This document shows positions 8,328-17,079 of a DNA stretch of 64,000 nt, piece by piece. Each line of letters opens with the position of its first letter. The stretch's first letter is position 1. This DNA is from Candidatus Poribacteria bacterium (lineage in GTDB: Bacteria; Poribacteria; WGA-4E; WGA-3G). The stretch is taken from positions 1 to 64,000 of the forward strand of contig JAPPFM010000030.1 of assembly GCA_028821605.1 (NCBI GenBank), read 5' to 3'. A program made the translations under genes and the position numbers. The notes below the pieces were generated by a model. The model saw nothing but the letters and a program-made list of their open reading frames with translations. It made no database searches and was not told the DNA's origin.

Positions 8328-9740
8328 ATGAAACAGAAACCTACACCTCCCCCGAACATCCTTCGCGAAATCCAAGCAAATAAAGTCTTACCGGTCTATC
8401 TACTCTGTGGTGAGGAAAATTTCCTCATTGAAGGAACCCTCAAACAGATGATTGACCATCTGCTCACACCTGAAATGCGTGATTTCAACCTCTCCTTTTT
8501 GGAGGGTGCTGATATTCCGATTCGTGAAATTCTCACGCAAGCGGATCTCTACCCAGTCATGTCAGAATGGCGAGTCGTGGTTGTGCGCGACGCACCATTT
8601 TTTAAAACCCAACAACGGACAACACCGATAACACTCCTCCGAAATGCATTCAAAATTGAGATCACAGACGCTCCGAAATGTATCTCTACAATGGCAAAAC
8701 TCTTAGAGGTGAATCCGCAACAGATCGCAGAACGGCATCTCGACTTCATAAATGCCACTGATTCACTCGTTGATGAGTTAGGTTCAAGGTTAACCGATGA
8801 GGAACATGGCTTCATAGAGCGTTTGCCGGAAATCGTTCAACAATTGGATACTTATGCTATAGAAGTTAGTGCGCCTGACGATGTCACCTTACTGCTTGAA
8901 TGGCTCCAAGGGGACCTTCCCAAAAGTAGTGTCCTGATATTTACAGTGCAGGGACCCGTGACCGAACGGAACCGCGTTGCGAAGGCTATCCAGGCTGTGG
9001 GACGTTATAGATCCTTTGACCCTGTGGAAGCTGGTCCGTCGCTGAACCGAGACCCGCTCTATAAGAAAGTCTCGGAGAAATTTGCTGAATTTGGTAAGCA
9101 GATAACACCTCGCGCTTTTACGCAACTCCGAACCCGCACCGGCGGCGACATGCACACGATCGCCGAAGCAATTAATAAAATCATTAGTTTTGTAGGCGAC
9201 AAACGTCAAATTGATGAACACGATGTCCAGAACGTCGTGACACAGAATACATTTGATAGTATTTTCGACCTCACCGACGCGATTGGAAAGCGGTCAATTG
9301 AACAAGCGTTGAAAAGTCTCTACGGGGTATTAGCAAGCGGTCAAGAGCCTATCTTCGTTAATTCGACGATCACGCGCCAATTCCGATTTGCGCTCCAAGC
9401 CAAGCTAATCGCTGATCGCAAAGGGCTTCGACCCCTTCGGAGTCGAATGCCGTTCTCTGAATTTACAAAAAATATCTTCCAACCACTTGCTGAAGAGTTA
9501 GGGGGTTTCCTACCGAAGTCAACGACTCATAATATTCTAAAGCAGAACCCTTATGTCGCCTACAAAATCTTTCAAACGCTCCATGCTTTCACCGCTGAAG
9601 AGTTAACCACTGCGATTGAGAAGACGCTTATAGTGGATACCCAATTGAAAACGAGCAGACAAGATGAAACGGGCATTCTGGAGCAATTGGTATGCGAACT
9701 CTGCACCAGTCCACAAGGGAGAAGACCTGCTTCTTTCTAA
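8328..9740 (+). CDS. holA: DNA polymerase III subunit delta, with a large insert
   Basis: A 470-residue clamp-loader delta subunit, which opens the beta sliding clamp during replication. The N-terminal phrase PVYLLCGEENFLIEG, then WRVVVVRDAPFF, a LLLEWLQ segment and the C-terminal collar-like helical domain (DIFDLTDAIGKRSIEQALK) follow the HolA order. Typical HolA is about 340 residues. The excess lies mainly between VVVVRDAPFF and LLLEWLQ (about residues 90-180), a charged segment not found in most homologues. The ATG at 8328 gives the expected N-terminus, although the ribosome site is weak. An open frame extends upstream through fmdB but is not used. Confidence 0.85.
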   Translation: MKQKPTPPPNILREIQANKVLPVYLLCGEENFLIEGTLKQMIDHLLTPEMRDFNLSFLEGADIPIREILTQADLYPVMSEWRVVVVRDAPFFKTQQRTTPITLLRNAFKIEITDAPKCISTMAKLLEVNPQQIAERHLDFINATDSLVDELGSRLTDEEHGFIERLPEIVQQLDTYAIEVSAPDDVTLLLEWLQGDLPKSSVLIFTVQGPVTERNRVAKAIQAVGRYRSFDPVEAGPSLNRDPLYKKVSEKFAEFGKQITPRAFTQLRTRTGGDMHTIAEAINKIISFVGDKRQIDEHDVQNVVTQNTFDSIFDLTDAIGKRSIEQALKSLYGVLASGQEPIFVNSTITRQFRFALQAKLIADRKGLRPLRSRMPFSEFTKNIFQPLAEELGGFLPKSTTHNILKQNPYVAYKIFQTLHAFTAEELTTAIEKTLIVDTQLKTSRQDETGILEQLVCELCTSPQGRRPASF

Positions 9741-9821
9741 CCTTCAATGCGATTAAGAAACCAACAAGGTTTCTATTCCGTTTTAAAAATATATGCGTTC
9801 ATAAAACAAGGAGTTTCTTTC

Positions 9822-10592
9822 ATGAAAGGCACAAGACCTTTAGATAATTCTGAAATCCGAAAAATATCAGATGCTTTTAACGGTGTGTTTGCCGTTCGGA
9901 ACCGGTGTTTGTTTATATTGGGTGTATCCGTCGGGGGACGGATTAGTGAGCTGCTTGCCCTAAAGGTAAACGATGTATGGCAGAATAACAAGCCTGTCAA
10001 GGATCTGCTGTTTGATCGAAATATTGTGAAGGGTGGTGAGGTATCGAGAGCGGTGCCTGTGAATATAGATGGCAGAGAGGCAATTGAGGCACTCATCGCT
10101 TGGCATACCGAGTTATATGGAGATGCCGATCCGACCCGTCCATTGTTTCCTTCTCGAAAAGGACAAGGCTTGAAAACGATGACGAGGATAGCAGCACATA
10201 ATGCACTAAAGGGTGCATTTGAGGCAGCGGGATTGAACGGAAAACTCGGCACGCATTCTTTGCGGAAGTCTTACGCACAGCGTCTTTATGAACAGACGAA
10301 CGATATTTATGCCGTGCAAGAGATGTTAGGGCATAAAAGCGTGGTAACAACTCAGCGGTATTTGGGTGTAAACTATGCGAGTGTTCGGGATGCGTCGGAA
10401 GCGATGTCTATCCATGCCGAACTTAACGTAAGTACGAAAACGTTAAGTTCGGTGGATGATGCCACGGATGACGTGCTTTTAATTGAATTGCTCCGTAGGG
10501 GATATGATGTCGCTCAATTGCTTGAGAAGAAAGACACACCGCAACCATTTCAATTACCTGCTGACGAGGAATCGTCAGTGATCTCCGTGTAA
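9822..10592 (+). CDS. Minimal tyrosine recombinase / integrase
   Basis: A 256-residue phage-integrase-family recombinase with the full catalytic set visible: Arg in GGRISELL (R40), a Lys in the NIVKGG hairpin, HSLR (His and Arg), then GHKSVVTTQRY with the second His and the nucleophilic Tyr. The start ATG follows CAAGGAG by about 8 bases. Almost no N-terminal core-binding (SAM-like) domain is present, because the catalytic domain starts almost at once. The C-terminal 70 residues after the Tyr form an extra acidic tail. It lies just downstream of holA and upstream of a duplicated small-gene cassette, which suggests a small integrated or former mobile unit. No att repeats were identified. Confidence 0.85.
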   Translation: MKGTRPLDNSEIRKISDAFNGVFAVRNRCLFILGVSVGGRISELLALKVNDVWQNNKPVKDLLFDRNIVKGGEVSRAVPVNIDGREAIEALIAWHTELYGDADPTRPLFPSRKGQGLKTMTRIAAHNALKGAFEAAGLNGKLGTHSLRKSYAQRLYEQTNDIYAVQEMLGHKSVVTTQRYLGVNYASVRDASEAMSIHAELNVSTKTLSSVDDATDDVLLIELLRRGYDVAQLLEKKDTPQPFQLPADEESSVISV

Positions 10593-10749
10593 TATTAGCA
10601 TACTGCAATACAGTACATTAATATACGGAATGCTTTCGTATACGAGTACTCATCAAATCAATTTGATGAGTACTTCATTTTTTTTCTATCCTTTTACGTT
10701 TTGCAGACTCTATCTTGTAACACAACAAAAAACAGGAGGAAATTTGAAA

Positions 10750-10962
10750 ATGGAAATAGCAGCTATCATTGTACTCGGTATTCTTGCATGTACTTGGATG
10801 AGCATGTCCTATGCTAAAAAAGCAGCGGGCTTGGAAAAGGGTGCCTCCCAACGGGAGATAAAGGTACTGCAGGAACAAGTAAGCCATATTCAAGAGGAAA
10901 TGGTTGCCCTCAAAACAGAAGTTAAACGACTCATCCAGATTGCTAAAGGTATTGATGAGTGA
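10750..10962 (+). CDS. Small membrane coiled-coil protein A1 (PspB-like layout)
   Basis: A 70-residue protein with one N-terminal membrane helix (IAAIIVLGILACTWM), a short basic patch (YAKKAAG) and a heptad-rich coiled coil (REIKVLQEQVSHIQEEMVAL). This layout resembles phage-shock PspB, but sequence homology is not established. GGAGG at 10736-10740 lies 9 bases before the ATG at 10750; the longer upstream frame is not supported. The stop is 13 bases before the partner gene at 10976. A paralogue with the same KGASQREI phrase lies at 11491. Confidence 0.7.
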   Translation: MEIAAIIVLGILACTWMSMSYAKKAAGLEKGASQREIKVLQEQVSHIQEEMVALKTEVKRLIQIAKGIDE

Positions 10963-10975
10963 AGGAGGGAATGAC

Positions 10976-11338
10976 ATGCTATTCTTACAGATTTTATTGG
11001 TGCTGGCAGTCTGTTTACTCATTCCCGGGCTGATACTCTTTTTCGTTATCACACATGCAGTTGTGCTTACCACTCTTACAGCGATTATTATCGGTGTGGT
11101 AGCAGTTATTATGCTTGTAAGCGCTTGCTTGGGAATCTCGTATTTCTTTAAAAAATCAGACTACCGTCCCAGCAAGGCGAAGCAAAGTTACCTTCAAGTT
11201 GAATCGGACTTGAAGCAAATAGCAGCGGATTTAACCGAGATTCGCTTGCAATTGGATAATGTTGCGCCTTACTTGCGTGAAATGGAATTTTTAAAGTACG
11301 CCCAACAAAATCGCGAATCGAAGAAAAATGGAAAATAG
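10976..11338 (+). CDS. Small membrane coiled-coil protein B1
   Basis: A 120-residue protein with two closely spaced membrane helices in the first 55 residues, then YFFKKSDYRPSKAKQ and a cytoplasmic helical region ending LRLQLDNVAPYLREMEFLKY or close to it. The start at 10976 is chosen because AAGGAGGG (10963-10970) sits 5 bases upstream. It pairs with A1 (13-base gap) and has a paralogue, B2, at 11743 sharing the EIRLQLDNVAPYLR segment. The family is unknown to me. The A-B pairing suggests a two-subunit membrane complex. Confidence 0.7.
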   Translation: MLFLQILLVLAVCLLIPGLILFFVITHAVVLTTLTAIIIGVVAVIMLVSACLGISYFFKKSDYRPSKAKQSYLQVESDLKQIAADLTEIRLQLDNVAPYLREMEFLKYAQQNRESKKNGK

Positions 11339-11490
11339 GTAGGGTAAAACGACTGCTTATAAATCCGTTACAAGGCTTTGTGCTTTTTGGGGTAGGGTTC
11401 CCGGAGTATCTTTTGCAGAGGGCTTGTAGGGCATTCTCGAAAGGATTTTTCAGACAACATTATTTTATTAAAAAGTTGGAGGTATTGAAA

Positions 11491-11727
11491 ATGGCACAAG
11501 TCGTTCTGGTTATCGCTATCATATTTGGGAGTATCACTGTAACAACGCTTGCATGCGTCTGGATGGGAACGTCCTACGCCGCAAAGAAAAAAGGGTTGGT
11601 AAAAGGCGCATCACAGCGTGAGATAGAAGTACTACAGCAGAAAGTGGACGATGTTCAGCAAGAAGTAGTTGTCCTCAAAGAGGAAATGCAACGGCTTATC
11701 AAAATCGCTAAGGGTACAAGCGAGTGA
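11491..11727 (+). CDS. Small membrane coiled-coil protein A2 (paralogue of A1)
   Basis: A 78-residue protein with an N-terminal membrane helix (LVIAIIFGSITVTTLACVWM), the basic AAKKKG patch, and a coiled coil starting KGASQREIEVLQQKVDD. TTGGAGGT lies upstream of the ATG at 11491 with 8-base spacing. It is a clear paralogue of A1, diverged mainly in the membrane segment and conserved in the coiled-coil register and in the C-terminal IAKG. It is followed by B2 after 15 bases, repeating the A-B arrangement. Confidence 0.72.
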   Translation: MAQVVLVIAIIFGSITVTTLACVWMGTSYAAKKKGLVKGASQREIEVLQQKVDDVQQEVVVLKEEMQRLIKIAKGTSE

Positions 11728-11742
11728 AGGAGGAAAGCAGAC

Positions 11743-12075
11743 ATGTGGGTACTACTCTTACTGATCTTTCTTGCGTTAGTGTTCTTTCTCATCGTCAAAT
11801 TCACCACTGCGATTATAGTGTCTGTTGTAGCAATAGTTATAGGTACAACAACAGTCACTATAATCGCCTGTGTTTGGCTCGGAACATCCTACTATCTCAA
11901 AAAATTAGGGTATACGGAGGACACAGCACAACAGACTTATCGTCAGGTAGACTCGGATTTAAACCAGATTGTTCGGGATTTGCAGGAGATCCGCTTGCAA
12001 TTGGATAATGTTGCACCATACCTGCGCAATATGGAATTTTTAAGGTACGCTCGACAAAATCGCGAATCGAAGTAA
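11743..12075 (+). CDS. Small membrane coiled-coil protein B2 (paralogue of B1)
   Basis: A 110-residue protein with two hydrophobic helices, then YYLKKLGYTEDTAQQTYRQV and a helical tail containing EIRLQLDNVAPYLRNMEF, closely matching B1. GAAGGAGG lies before the ATG at 11743. Its 3' end and the following 120 bases repeat those of B1, including an identical stretch around gggcttgtagggcattctcg at about 11420 and 12172. The whole A-B unit therefore appears to have been duplicated in tandem. Confidence 0.72.
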   Translation: MWVLLLLIFLALVFFLIVKFTTAIIVSVVAIVIGTTTVTIIACVWLGTSYYLKKLGYTEDTAQQTYRQVDSDLNQIVRDLQEIRLQLDNVAPYLRNMEFLRYARQNRESK

Positions 12076-12232
12076 AATGGGAAATAGGTAGGACAAAACA
12101 ACTGCTTATAAACCCGTTACAAGACGGTGTGTTTTTTGGGTAGGGTTACCATAGCAGGGTATCTTTTACAGAGGGCTTGTAGGGCATTCTCGAAAGGAAT
12201 TTTTTCAAAGGGATTTTGCGTAAGCCTAAATA

Positions 12233-13420
12233 CTAAAAAGTCAACCATCGGTGAAATACAACACCGTTACCCTCAGGTTCAACGACTCTTAACAGAACCT
12301 TTCCATCGTTGAGAAAATCTATCGCCATAAAACCGGTATGTTGATGTGCGAATAGCGTGTTATTTCCAGACATCACCTCTGTCACTTTCCGACTCGCGGC
12401 AGCCCCACTCACGAGAAGATAATCTGTAACATTGCCTTTTAAGACCTGAAGGGAATGTTCATGTCCAGACGCATATATTAGGAGTGATGGACCTTGGGGT
12501 GGCGATTTTCGAGTCGTAAACGCTCGATTTAGTTGCGCTACCATATTTTTGTTACGCGCGCCGCTCATATCTTGGTCGGATCTGTAGAGATGCCATCGCG
12601 CATGAGGATACGCGGAACCAACTACCGGAATTGGAATCCAGAGCCACTTTTTTAAAAATCTGATGGGAAAAAGGTGTGCCTTCCAATCATAAAAGCCGCC
12701 ATGTGAACCGTAACTTTCTAACGGATGGTGTCCGACAACGATGACCGGTAATGCCGTATCTAACAGTGCTATGAGTTCCTCTATAATTTTTTCAGGTGAT
12801 TTTTTCGGTTTTTCATGTTGATGGAGCCACCACTGCGTGTCCAGCACGATGAGCCGCAAAACCGGATTAGTTTTGGGGAGTTCAAGCATAACAGGACCAG
12901 GCGATCCACCAGGCGGCAAGAAATTTTCTTCATTGGCAAGAGCATTGTTAATAAAGTCCTCTTGCGCGCGCAACGCGCTGTATCCCTCCGCTTTTCCACT
13001 CGCCCAATCATGGTTTCCGGGGATAAAGAGTCCATGAGCACCCGTAGTTTTGACAACCGCGAGTTGTGGTGTGATACGCGTCGGTGCTTCATGCTTTTTA
13101 CGTTCTGTCATCCCTTCTGGATACATGTTGTCCCCTAAAAAGACAATGCTTGTCCGCGTAGCATCTTTTCCCACCCATTCGCTGAGCGTTTTCAGTACAG
13201 GTTCACCCGGTTTTGGTTCGCCGCCATCACCAAGTAACAGAAGACGATATTGGAGCGTGCCTTCCGCTTTACGATCCTGTTTCGCACTCTCCAATATATC
13301 GGGATGGTAATACGGTTTTGTGTGACTGCACCCGGCAATTGTTAATTGCACTGCTTGGACAATGCAACAGAGGAGGATAACATAGCGGGTGAAGTTGGGT
13401 CGTTGATAAAATCGCTTCAT
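12233..13420 (-). CDS. Lipoprotein metallophosphoesterase (purple-acid-phosphatase-like)
   Basis: A 395-residue calcineurin-like phosphoesterase. An N-terminal hydrophobic segment ends in LTIAGC, a lipobox that predicts a lipid-anchored protein outside the inner membrane. Metal-binding motifs appear in order: LLLGDGG, VFLGDNMYP, IPGNHDW, VGHHPLES and ASGHEHSLQ. This is the DxG / GDN / GNHD / GHxH set. The natural substrate is unknown. It starts 6 bases after hisS and is probably the last gene of the hisZ-hisG-hisS run. A purple-acid-phosphatase-type enzyme is the closest alternative description. Confidence 0.82.
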   Translation of the reverse strand: MKRFYQRPNFTRYVILLCCIVQAVQLTIAGCSHTKPYYHPDILESAKQDRKAEGTLQYRLLLLGDGGEPKPGEPVLKTLSEWVGKDATRTSIVFLGDNMYPEGMTERKKHEAPTRITPQLAVVKTTGAHGLFIPGNHDWASGKAEGYSALRAQEDFINNALANEENFLPPGGSPGPVMLELPKTNPVLRLIVLDTQWWLHQHEKPKKSPEKIIEELIALLDTALPVIVVGHHPLESYGSHGGFYDWKAHLFPIRFLKKWLWIPIPVVGSAYPHARWHLYRSDQDMSGARNKNMVAQLNRAFTTRKSPPQGPSLLIYASGHEHSLQVLKGNVTDYLLVSGAAASRKVTEVMSGNNTLFAHQHTGFMAIDFLNDGKVLLRVVEPEGNGVVFHRWLTF

Positions 13421-13426
13421 CTTTCT

Positions 13427-14758
13427 TTAACCATCTATCCATTCTTGGATGCATTCAACAAATTCTTCCCGCGGGACAATCTGTTGCTCTCTGTTTGAGA
13501 GGTTCCGAATCGCTACTTTACCTGCTTCTAATTCGTCAGAGCCGAGGATGACGGCATAAGGGATGCCTTTAGTGTCTGCATACTTTATCTGTGCGCTGAT
13601 ACGCGATGGACGAGAATAGACCTCTGTCCGGATGCCATTTTGGCGCAGAAGCGTCGCCAATTTTAGGGATTCTTGGGCGAGTTCGGCATCAAAAATAGTG
13701 ACCAATACCTGTGTTACTGTCTTACCAACGGCGGAGGGGAACATATCGAATTCTTCCATCACGTCAATAATCCGCTCAATACCGAAACTGGTGCCCGTTG
13801 CTGGGTAACCCTGTTTGCTGAAGCTCCCGATGAGTTCATCGTATCTGCCGCCGCCGGTGATACTTCCGATTCTCGGTTCTTCAACAATGGTCTCATAGAT
13901 CGGACCGGTATAGTATTCCAAGCCGCGCACCATCGCAACATTCACTTTGTAGAATTTATCTGGGACCCCGAGCGTCGCGAGATAACCGATCAATTCCTCC
14001 AATTCCGAGATACCCTCTCGCGCGACTTCAGAATCGCCGAGTTGCTCGCTGAGGACGTTTAGTACTGTCGCTGCATCACCTTCAACCTCAAGCAATGCAA
14101 GTAGTTTCTCAATAACAGGTTCTGGAATCTGATTTTCTGCTAATTCTTCCCTGACTCCCGCCAACCCAATTTTATCCAATTTATCAATAGAGCGGTAGAG
14201 TCCTCCGAGTTGTTCGGTAGGCACGCCAGCAAATTGTCCAATTCCGGTGATGAGTTTTCGGTCGTTGATGTTAATCTCGAATTGCTGAAAACCGAGGCGA
14301 GAAAGCACTTGGTAGATGAGATTGACGTTTTCGGCATCGGCGAGCATGCTCTCGCTGCCGACTGTATCTGCATCGCATTGGAAAAATTGACGATAGCGTC
14401 CCTTTTGCGGGCGTTCCGCTCGCCAGACGGGATCGATTTGGTATCGCTTAAACGGTTTCGGGAGCTGTGGGTGCATAGCGACGACTCGGCAGAGCGGCAC
14501 CGAAAGATCGTAGCGGAGGGAGATGTCCTCCTTTCCACCGACGTGTCCTGCCTGATAGATGAGTTTCTCTGCATCCGGTCCATACTTACCTGTGAGTACT
14601 TCAGATAATTCGAGCGCGGGTGTCTGTAAGGGTTCAAATCCAAATTCTTCAAAGACATCACGAATCACACTTATGACGTACTGTCTGCGAATCATCTGTT
14701 CAGGTAAAATATCTCGCATCCCACGCGGGACGCGCGGTTTAATGAATGGGGTTGCCAT
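13427..14758 (-). CDS. hisS: Histidyl-tRNA synthetase
   Basis: A 443-residue class II aminoacyl-tRNA synthetase. It has the HisRS opening PRGMRDILPEQM, motif 2 RAERPQKGRYRQF, the histidine-binding signature VRGLEYYTGPIYE, GGGRYDELI, and a C-terminal anticodon-binding domain (AQESLKLATLLRQNGIRTEV onward). ATG at 14758-14756 is preferred to the in-frame GTG nine bases upstream, because AAGGAG lies at 8-base spacing. The hisG gene ends 16 bases upstream. Together with the HisZ-like gene this gives two HisRS-fold proteins in one operon; this copy has the intact synthetase signatures. Confidence 0.92.
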   Translation of the reverse strand: MATPFIKPRVPRGMRDILPEQMIRRQYVISVIRDVFEEFGFEPLQTPALELSEVLTGKYGPDAEKLIYQAGHVGGKEDISLRYDLSVPLCRVVAMHPQLPKPFKRYQIDPVWRAERPQKGRYRQFFQCDADTVGSESMLADAENVNLIYQVLSRLGFQQFEININDRKLITGIGQFAGVPTEQLGGLYRSIDKLDKIGLAGVREELAENQIPEPVIEKLLALLEVEGDAATVLNVLSEQLGDSEVAREGISELEELIGYLATLGVPDKFYKVNVAMVRGLEYYTGPIYETIVEEPRIGSITGGGRYDELIGSFSKQGYPATGTSFGIERIIDVMEEFDMFPSAVGKTVTQVLVTIFDAELAQESLKLATLLRQNGIRTEVYSRPSRISAQIKYADTKGIPYAVILGSDELEAGKVAIRNLSNREQQIVPREEFVECIQEWIDG

Positions 14759-14774
14759 GAGTTCCACTCCTTAA

Positions 14775-15554
14775 TTAGATGTGTCCGGGGAGGGTCTGAC
14801 TCCGCCGCCTCCGCAGACCTTTCTGAAGTGCCTGCTTGAATGCTTCAATCTTTTCTCGCTTCCATGAGTTCTTGAGTGCTTTCGGATTGGCAATAAGGGT
14901 AGATTCGGATTCGCGTAAGAGTTCAATCTCCTTAAGGGCATTTGCCTTGATTGTACGCCGTGATGCCGTCGAATTGTCAATGATAGCATCCGCTTCTTCA
15001 GGCGGTTTTCCCTCGGTCGCACCGAAAGACAGCATGAGCGTGATGGGAGACTGATAAGTGCCACGAGTATTAAGTCGCTTCCACGGTGTTAAGATTGCGG
15101 GTGCGACTCTATTTTCTGTCTTTTCAAGAATGTATTTCTCGGCAATATTTAAATATTCGGTAGAGATAAGGATATCTCCATCGGCGAGGTTCATCAAATC
15201 TTCAAATGTGTTGACATCTTCTCGTTCTTCGCGAACAGCGAGAATGATATCAATGTGCCCGTATTCCAGAGGCAAAATTTCTTCAACTTCCGCGTCGGTT
15301 TCCTCAACCCAATCTTGACCGGTAATTCCTAAGTCGTAGAAATCATCCATACCGACGTAGACAGGTATCTCTTGCGGACGCGAAATTTTAATCTGAAATT
15401 CACTATCGTCGCGGAAAGTTGCGCGATAGGACCTATCCATTTCGGTATAACCGTTGAGTTCGTAACCGGCACGCTGAAACAGTTCAAGTGTATCTGATTG
15501 TAGACTTCCTTTTGGTAAAAGTAGGTTCAGCGTCCGTTGTGATTCCGTTTGCAT
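14775..15554 (-). CDS. hisG: ATP phosphoribosyltransferase, catalytic subunit
   Basis: A 259-residue HisG, which joins ATP and PRPP in the first step of histidine synthesis. LLLPKGSLQSDTLELF at the N-terminus, DLGITGQDWVEE, and the EADAIIDNSTASRRTIKAN segment match the family's PRPP and ATP regions. It lacks the C-terminal regulatory ACT-like domain, so it is nearer the short form, which needs HisZ. Fittingly, a HisZ-like gene lies directly upstream. At 259 residues it is longer than most short forms; the extra length is spread through the middle and a basic C-terminal tail (LRRRRSQ). Confidence 0.85.
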   Translation of the reverse strand: MQTESQRTLNLLLPKGSLQSDTLELFQRAGYELNGYTEMDRSYRATFRDDSEFQIKISRPQEIPVYVGMDDFYDLGITGQDWVEETDAEVEEILPLEYGHIDIILAVREEREDVNTFEDLMNLADGDILISTEYLNIAEKYILEKTENRVAPAILTPWKRLNTRGTYQSPITLMLSFGATEGKPPEEADAIIDNSTASRRTIKANALKEIELLRESESTLIANPKALKNSWKREKIEAFKQALQKGLRRRRSQTLPGHI

Positions 15555-15642
15555 TTTTTAATTCTTGTCCTTTCTTTCATCGCATTTAGATGTCTCAGAG
15601 ATAATTGCGTTACATTCCATTTTTTTTGCAAGCGCGAAACAT

Positions 15643-17079
15643 CTAAAGAAGATCGTCAACGGTGACCACCTGTGTGTCGCCAGTTTTGACTTGAGTTCGA
15701 CGCATCGGTTCATCGGGGACCAAGCGGATAAGATAATCATAGTTTGCTTGGTTGGCGTAATCCTGTTGTGCTTGTAGGTCGCGTTCCATCAAATCTACTT
15801 CGACGTTCTTACCTGCTCCTCGCAGGGTTTCAGCGAGTCGTTGTGCTTTTGAAATGTGTTCAGGCGTTTCTGCTGCGATGAAGTAGTCTTTTCTCCCGTT
15901 GACAGTTACCTTACCTGTATTGGTAAAGGCTTCTACAAGCACGTCGAACTGAAACGCGAACCCAGCACCAGGTGTTGATGGACCACCGAAGGAGGCAATC
16001 AGTCTATCATATCTCCCACCGCCACAGAGCGGTAGACCTTTCTCAGAAAATTCAATCTGAAAAACCGTACCGGTATAGAAATCAAATCCGCGCGTGATAC
16101 CTAAATTGATTTCAAAATCTGTAATGCCGTAGTTCTCCAAACATACACAAAGTTCGATCAGTTCCTTGCGTGCTGCTTGCGCGGTTTCACCGAGACGTGT
16201 CTCCCACGCTGCCATTACAGTGTCCTTATCGCCACAAACCTTTGAGACATCTATACAGCACTGAGCAACCTCTTCCGAAATGTTGAAATAACGGTGCCAC
16301 CTTGCTTTATAGGTTTCCTCAGAAATCATCGGCAACTTTTCTGCATAAGTGGAGACAGTACTTTCAGTGAGCTCCTGAATCTCGGCAGTCTCAATCTTGT
16401 GGGTGCCATGATAGTCAGGTCCTTGCGAACGACGCAACATATTGAGTTCATCGCGAAGCACTTCCATATCCCAAAGTTGGCTTTCGTTACGGAGGCGGAC
16501 GAGATGGTCAATGTCCCATATCATTTCTGCTTGGTCTTTGGGATCAAGCGCAATCTGTTCAAAAATCTCTCGGAAGACCCGTGTATTACCAATTCTTAAC
16601 TTTGTCTGTGAAATGTTGAGTTTCTCAAGAATTCGGATTGGAATCGTAATAATTTCAGCGTCTGCATGGGCGGAAGCCGGTCCGATAAGTTCAACACCTG
16701 CTTGTCGAAATTCACGTCTTGCCTCCGACGTGTCCGTGGTTGGCTCCTGTCGGACGCATTGTCCGATGTAGTAAAGCTTATATGGATAAGGGAGATGATC
16801 TAATTGTCCATTGGCAATGAGTCGGCAGACAGGGGCAGTCAACTCAGGCCTTAGGGCATAATCCACCCGATCTGAGCCGACGAATGTAAACATCTTGTGA
16901 CGGATCTCCTCGCCAGCTTGTGCAGACAGGAGGGCAAAGGATTCAAACAACGGGGTTTGAATCTGGGCATATCCGTATGTTTCAAAGGTTTCACGAACGA
17001 TATTTTCGACGAAATTGCGCTGAATCATTTGCTCCGGTAAAAAATCGTTCGTTCCAGTAGGTTTATCAAACTTTTCCAT
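15643..17079 (-). CDS. hisZ: HisRS-like protein, probable HisZ regulatory subunit
   Basis: A 478-residue HisRS-fold protein starting MEKFDKPTGTNDFLPEQM. The motif-2 region reads RREFRQAGVELIG, which is the HisZ form, rather than the RYRQF form of the neighbouring HisRS. The histidine-site segment is TRGFDFYTG. A C-terminal anticodon-domain-like region remains (AQRLAETLRGAGKNVEVDL), which many HisZ proteins lack. The adjacent short-form HisG supports a role as its allosteric partner in ATP phosphoribosyltransferase. A second functional HisRS is the main alternative. It appears to be the first gene of the run. Confidence 0.72.
   Translation of the reverse strand: MEKFDKPTGTNDFLPEQMIQRNFVENIVRETFETYGYAQIQTPLFESFALLSAQAGEEIRHKMFTFVGSDRVDYALRPELTAPVCRLIANGQLDHLPYPYKLYYIGQCVRQEPTTDTSEARREFRQAGVELIGPASAHADAEIITIPIRILEKLNISQTKLRIGNTRVFREIFEQIALDPKDQAEMIWDIDHLVRLRNESQLWDMEVLRDELNMLRRSQGPDYHGTHKIETAEIQELTESTVSTYAEKLPMISEETYKARWHRYFNISEEVAQCCIDVSKVCGDKDTVMAAWETRLGETAQAARKELIELCVCLENYGITDFEINLGITRGFDFYTGTVFQIEFSEKGLPLCGGGRYDRLIASFGGPSTPGAGFAFQFDVLVEAFTNTGKVTVNGRKDYFIAAETPEHISKAQRLAETLRGAGKNVEVDLMERDLQAQQDYANQANYDYLIRLVPDEPMRRTQVKTGDTQVVTVDDLL

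Larger units (their letters stand above)
10750..12198 (+). repeat. Tandem duplication of the A-B gene pair and its downstream spacer
   Basis: Two units of roughly 740-770 bases lie head to tail: A1-B1-spacer (10750 to about 11445) and A2-B2-spacer (11491 to 12198). The spacers match best, with actgcttataaa-ccgttacaag and gagggcttgtagggcattct shared almost exactly. The membrane segments of the genes have diverged. That pattern fits an older duplication in which the spacer and coiled-coil parts are conserved. Confidence 0.75.
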
